A stretch of DNA of 14,307 bases. It comes from Candidatus Thiodictyon intracellulare. GTDB taxonomy: Bacteria > Pseudomonadota > Gammaproteobacteria > Chromatiales > Chromatiaceae. The position numbers were made by a program, and so were the translations under genes. Location: contig JADNEJ010000159.1 of assembly GCA_016292295.1 (NCBI GenBank), positions 1 through 14,307 on the forward strand. The letters are read 5' to 3'. The notes under the pieces were generated by a model that did no database searches, had not been told where the DNA came from, and saw nothing but the letters and a program-made list of their open reading frames with translations. Each line of letters begins with the position of its first letter. The first letter of the stretch is position 1. This document shows positions 14,045 through 14,307 of the stretch, one piece after another.

Positions 14045-14307
14045 CGCTATCAGCAGGGCGGTCTGCCCGGTGTGTTGCACATGGCCTACCAGGGGAGCGA
14101 CTGCGCGCGCACCGACACTGAGACACTGATCTGGTGGCCCTGGATGTGCTTGTTCAAGCACATTTATACCTGACGGCCCAAGGATGTCGCCGCGTGGGTC
14201 GGTGAGGAATTTGGCGTCACCTACACCGCCAGCGGGATGACCGCACTGCTGTATCGCCTCGGTTTCGTCTACAAGAAGCCCAAGCGCGTGCCCGGCAAGG
14301 CTGACCC
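14045..14307 (+). pseudogene. IS630-family transposase fragment, 5'-truncated and frameshifted
   Basis: The sequence starts mid-protein with RYQQGGLPGVL and YQGSDCARTDTETL. It shifts frame near 14124 to give DLVALDVLVQAHLYLTA, and shifts back near 14178 because of an extra C. It then continues to the right edge as KDVAAWVGEEFGVTYTASG, followed by LLYRLGFVYKKPKRVPGKAD. This is the winged-helix part and the KKPK-x-VPGKAD linker of IS630-family transposases, just before the DDE catalytic domain. A TGA at 14171-14173 stops the original frame between the two shifts. The first helix-turn-helix and the left terminal repeat are missing at the junction with the peptidase fragment. It continues beyond the window. 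Confidence 0.75.

Overview
The window looks like chromosomal DNA from a GC-rich gammaproteobacterium, most likely a purple sulfur bacterium or close relative (Chromatiales). The basis is the conserved minus-strand gene order ndk, rlmN, pilW, rodZ, hisS, yfgM, bamB, der, the protein sequences themselves, and abundant insertion-sequence debris. The taxon is an inference from gene order and protein style, not from a search.

Left edge (1-500): the C-terminal tail of a transposase (+) abuts the N-terminal stub of a P-loop ATPase (-). An AT-richer stretch without a gene follows. Bases 501-8329, all on the minus strand, hold the housekeeping block. It contains a nucleoside diphosphate kinase (ndk), the 23S rRNA/tRNA A2503/A37 methylase (rlmN), a type IV pilus pilotin (pilW), the cell-shape protein RodZ, a badly damaged hisS, the periplasmic chaperone-like YfgM, the outer-membrane assembly lipoprotein BamB and the ribosome-assembly GTPase Der. 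Start and stop codons overlap by four bases at rlmN/pilW, pilW/rodZ and rodZ/hisS, so most of the block is probably co-transcribed and translationally coupled. hisS keeps its two ends and a middle piece. It has lost about 110 codons including class II motif 2, carries a frameshift, and has a second deletion that removed motif 3 and most of the anticodon-binding domain. Since histidyl-tRNA synthetase is essential, a working copy must lie elsewhere. ispG, which often sits between rodZ and hisS, is absent.

From 8330 onward the genes are on the plus strand: a stand-alone DHH-family phosphoesterase, tRNA-Cys(GCA) with a strong sigma70-type promoter, and tRNA-Leu(TAA). About 0.9 kb without a convincing gene follows and ends in a large hairpin plus T6. 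Next come a divergent H-NS-family gene whose promoter carries a 14-bp palindrome, a 0.5-kb gap, a RhlE-type DEAD-box RNA helicase, and a small RRM RNA-binding protein closed by a clear rho-independent terminator. The helicase and RRM protein are a plausible RNA-remodelling pair.

Right edge (13909-14307): the first 45 codons of an M61-type peptidase run directly into a 5'-truncated, frameshifted IS630-family transposase. Both window edges therefore show a truncated gene fused to truncated transposase DNA. No CRISPR array, phage module or complete mobile element is visible. The most notable items are the decayed hisS, the unexplained 0.9-kb region with its terminator-like end, the altered DNA-contact loop of the H-NS-like protein, and the palindromic elements upstream of ndk and of the H-NS gene.
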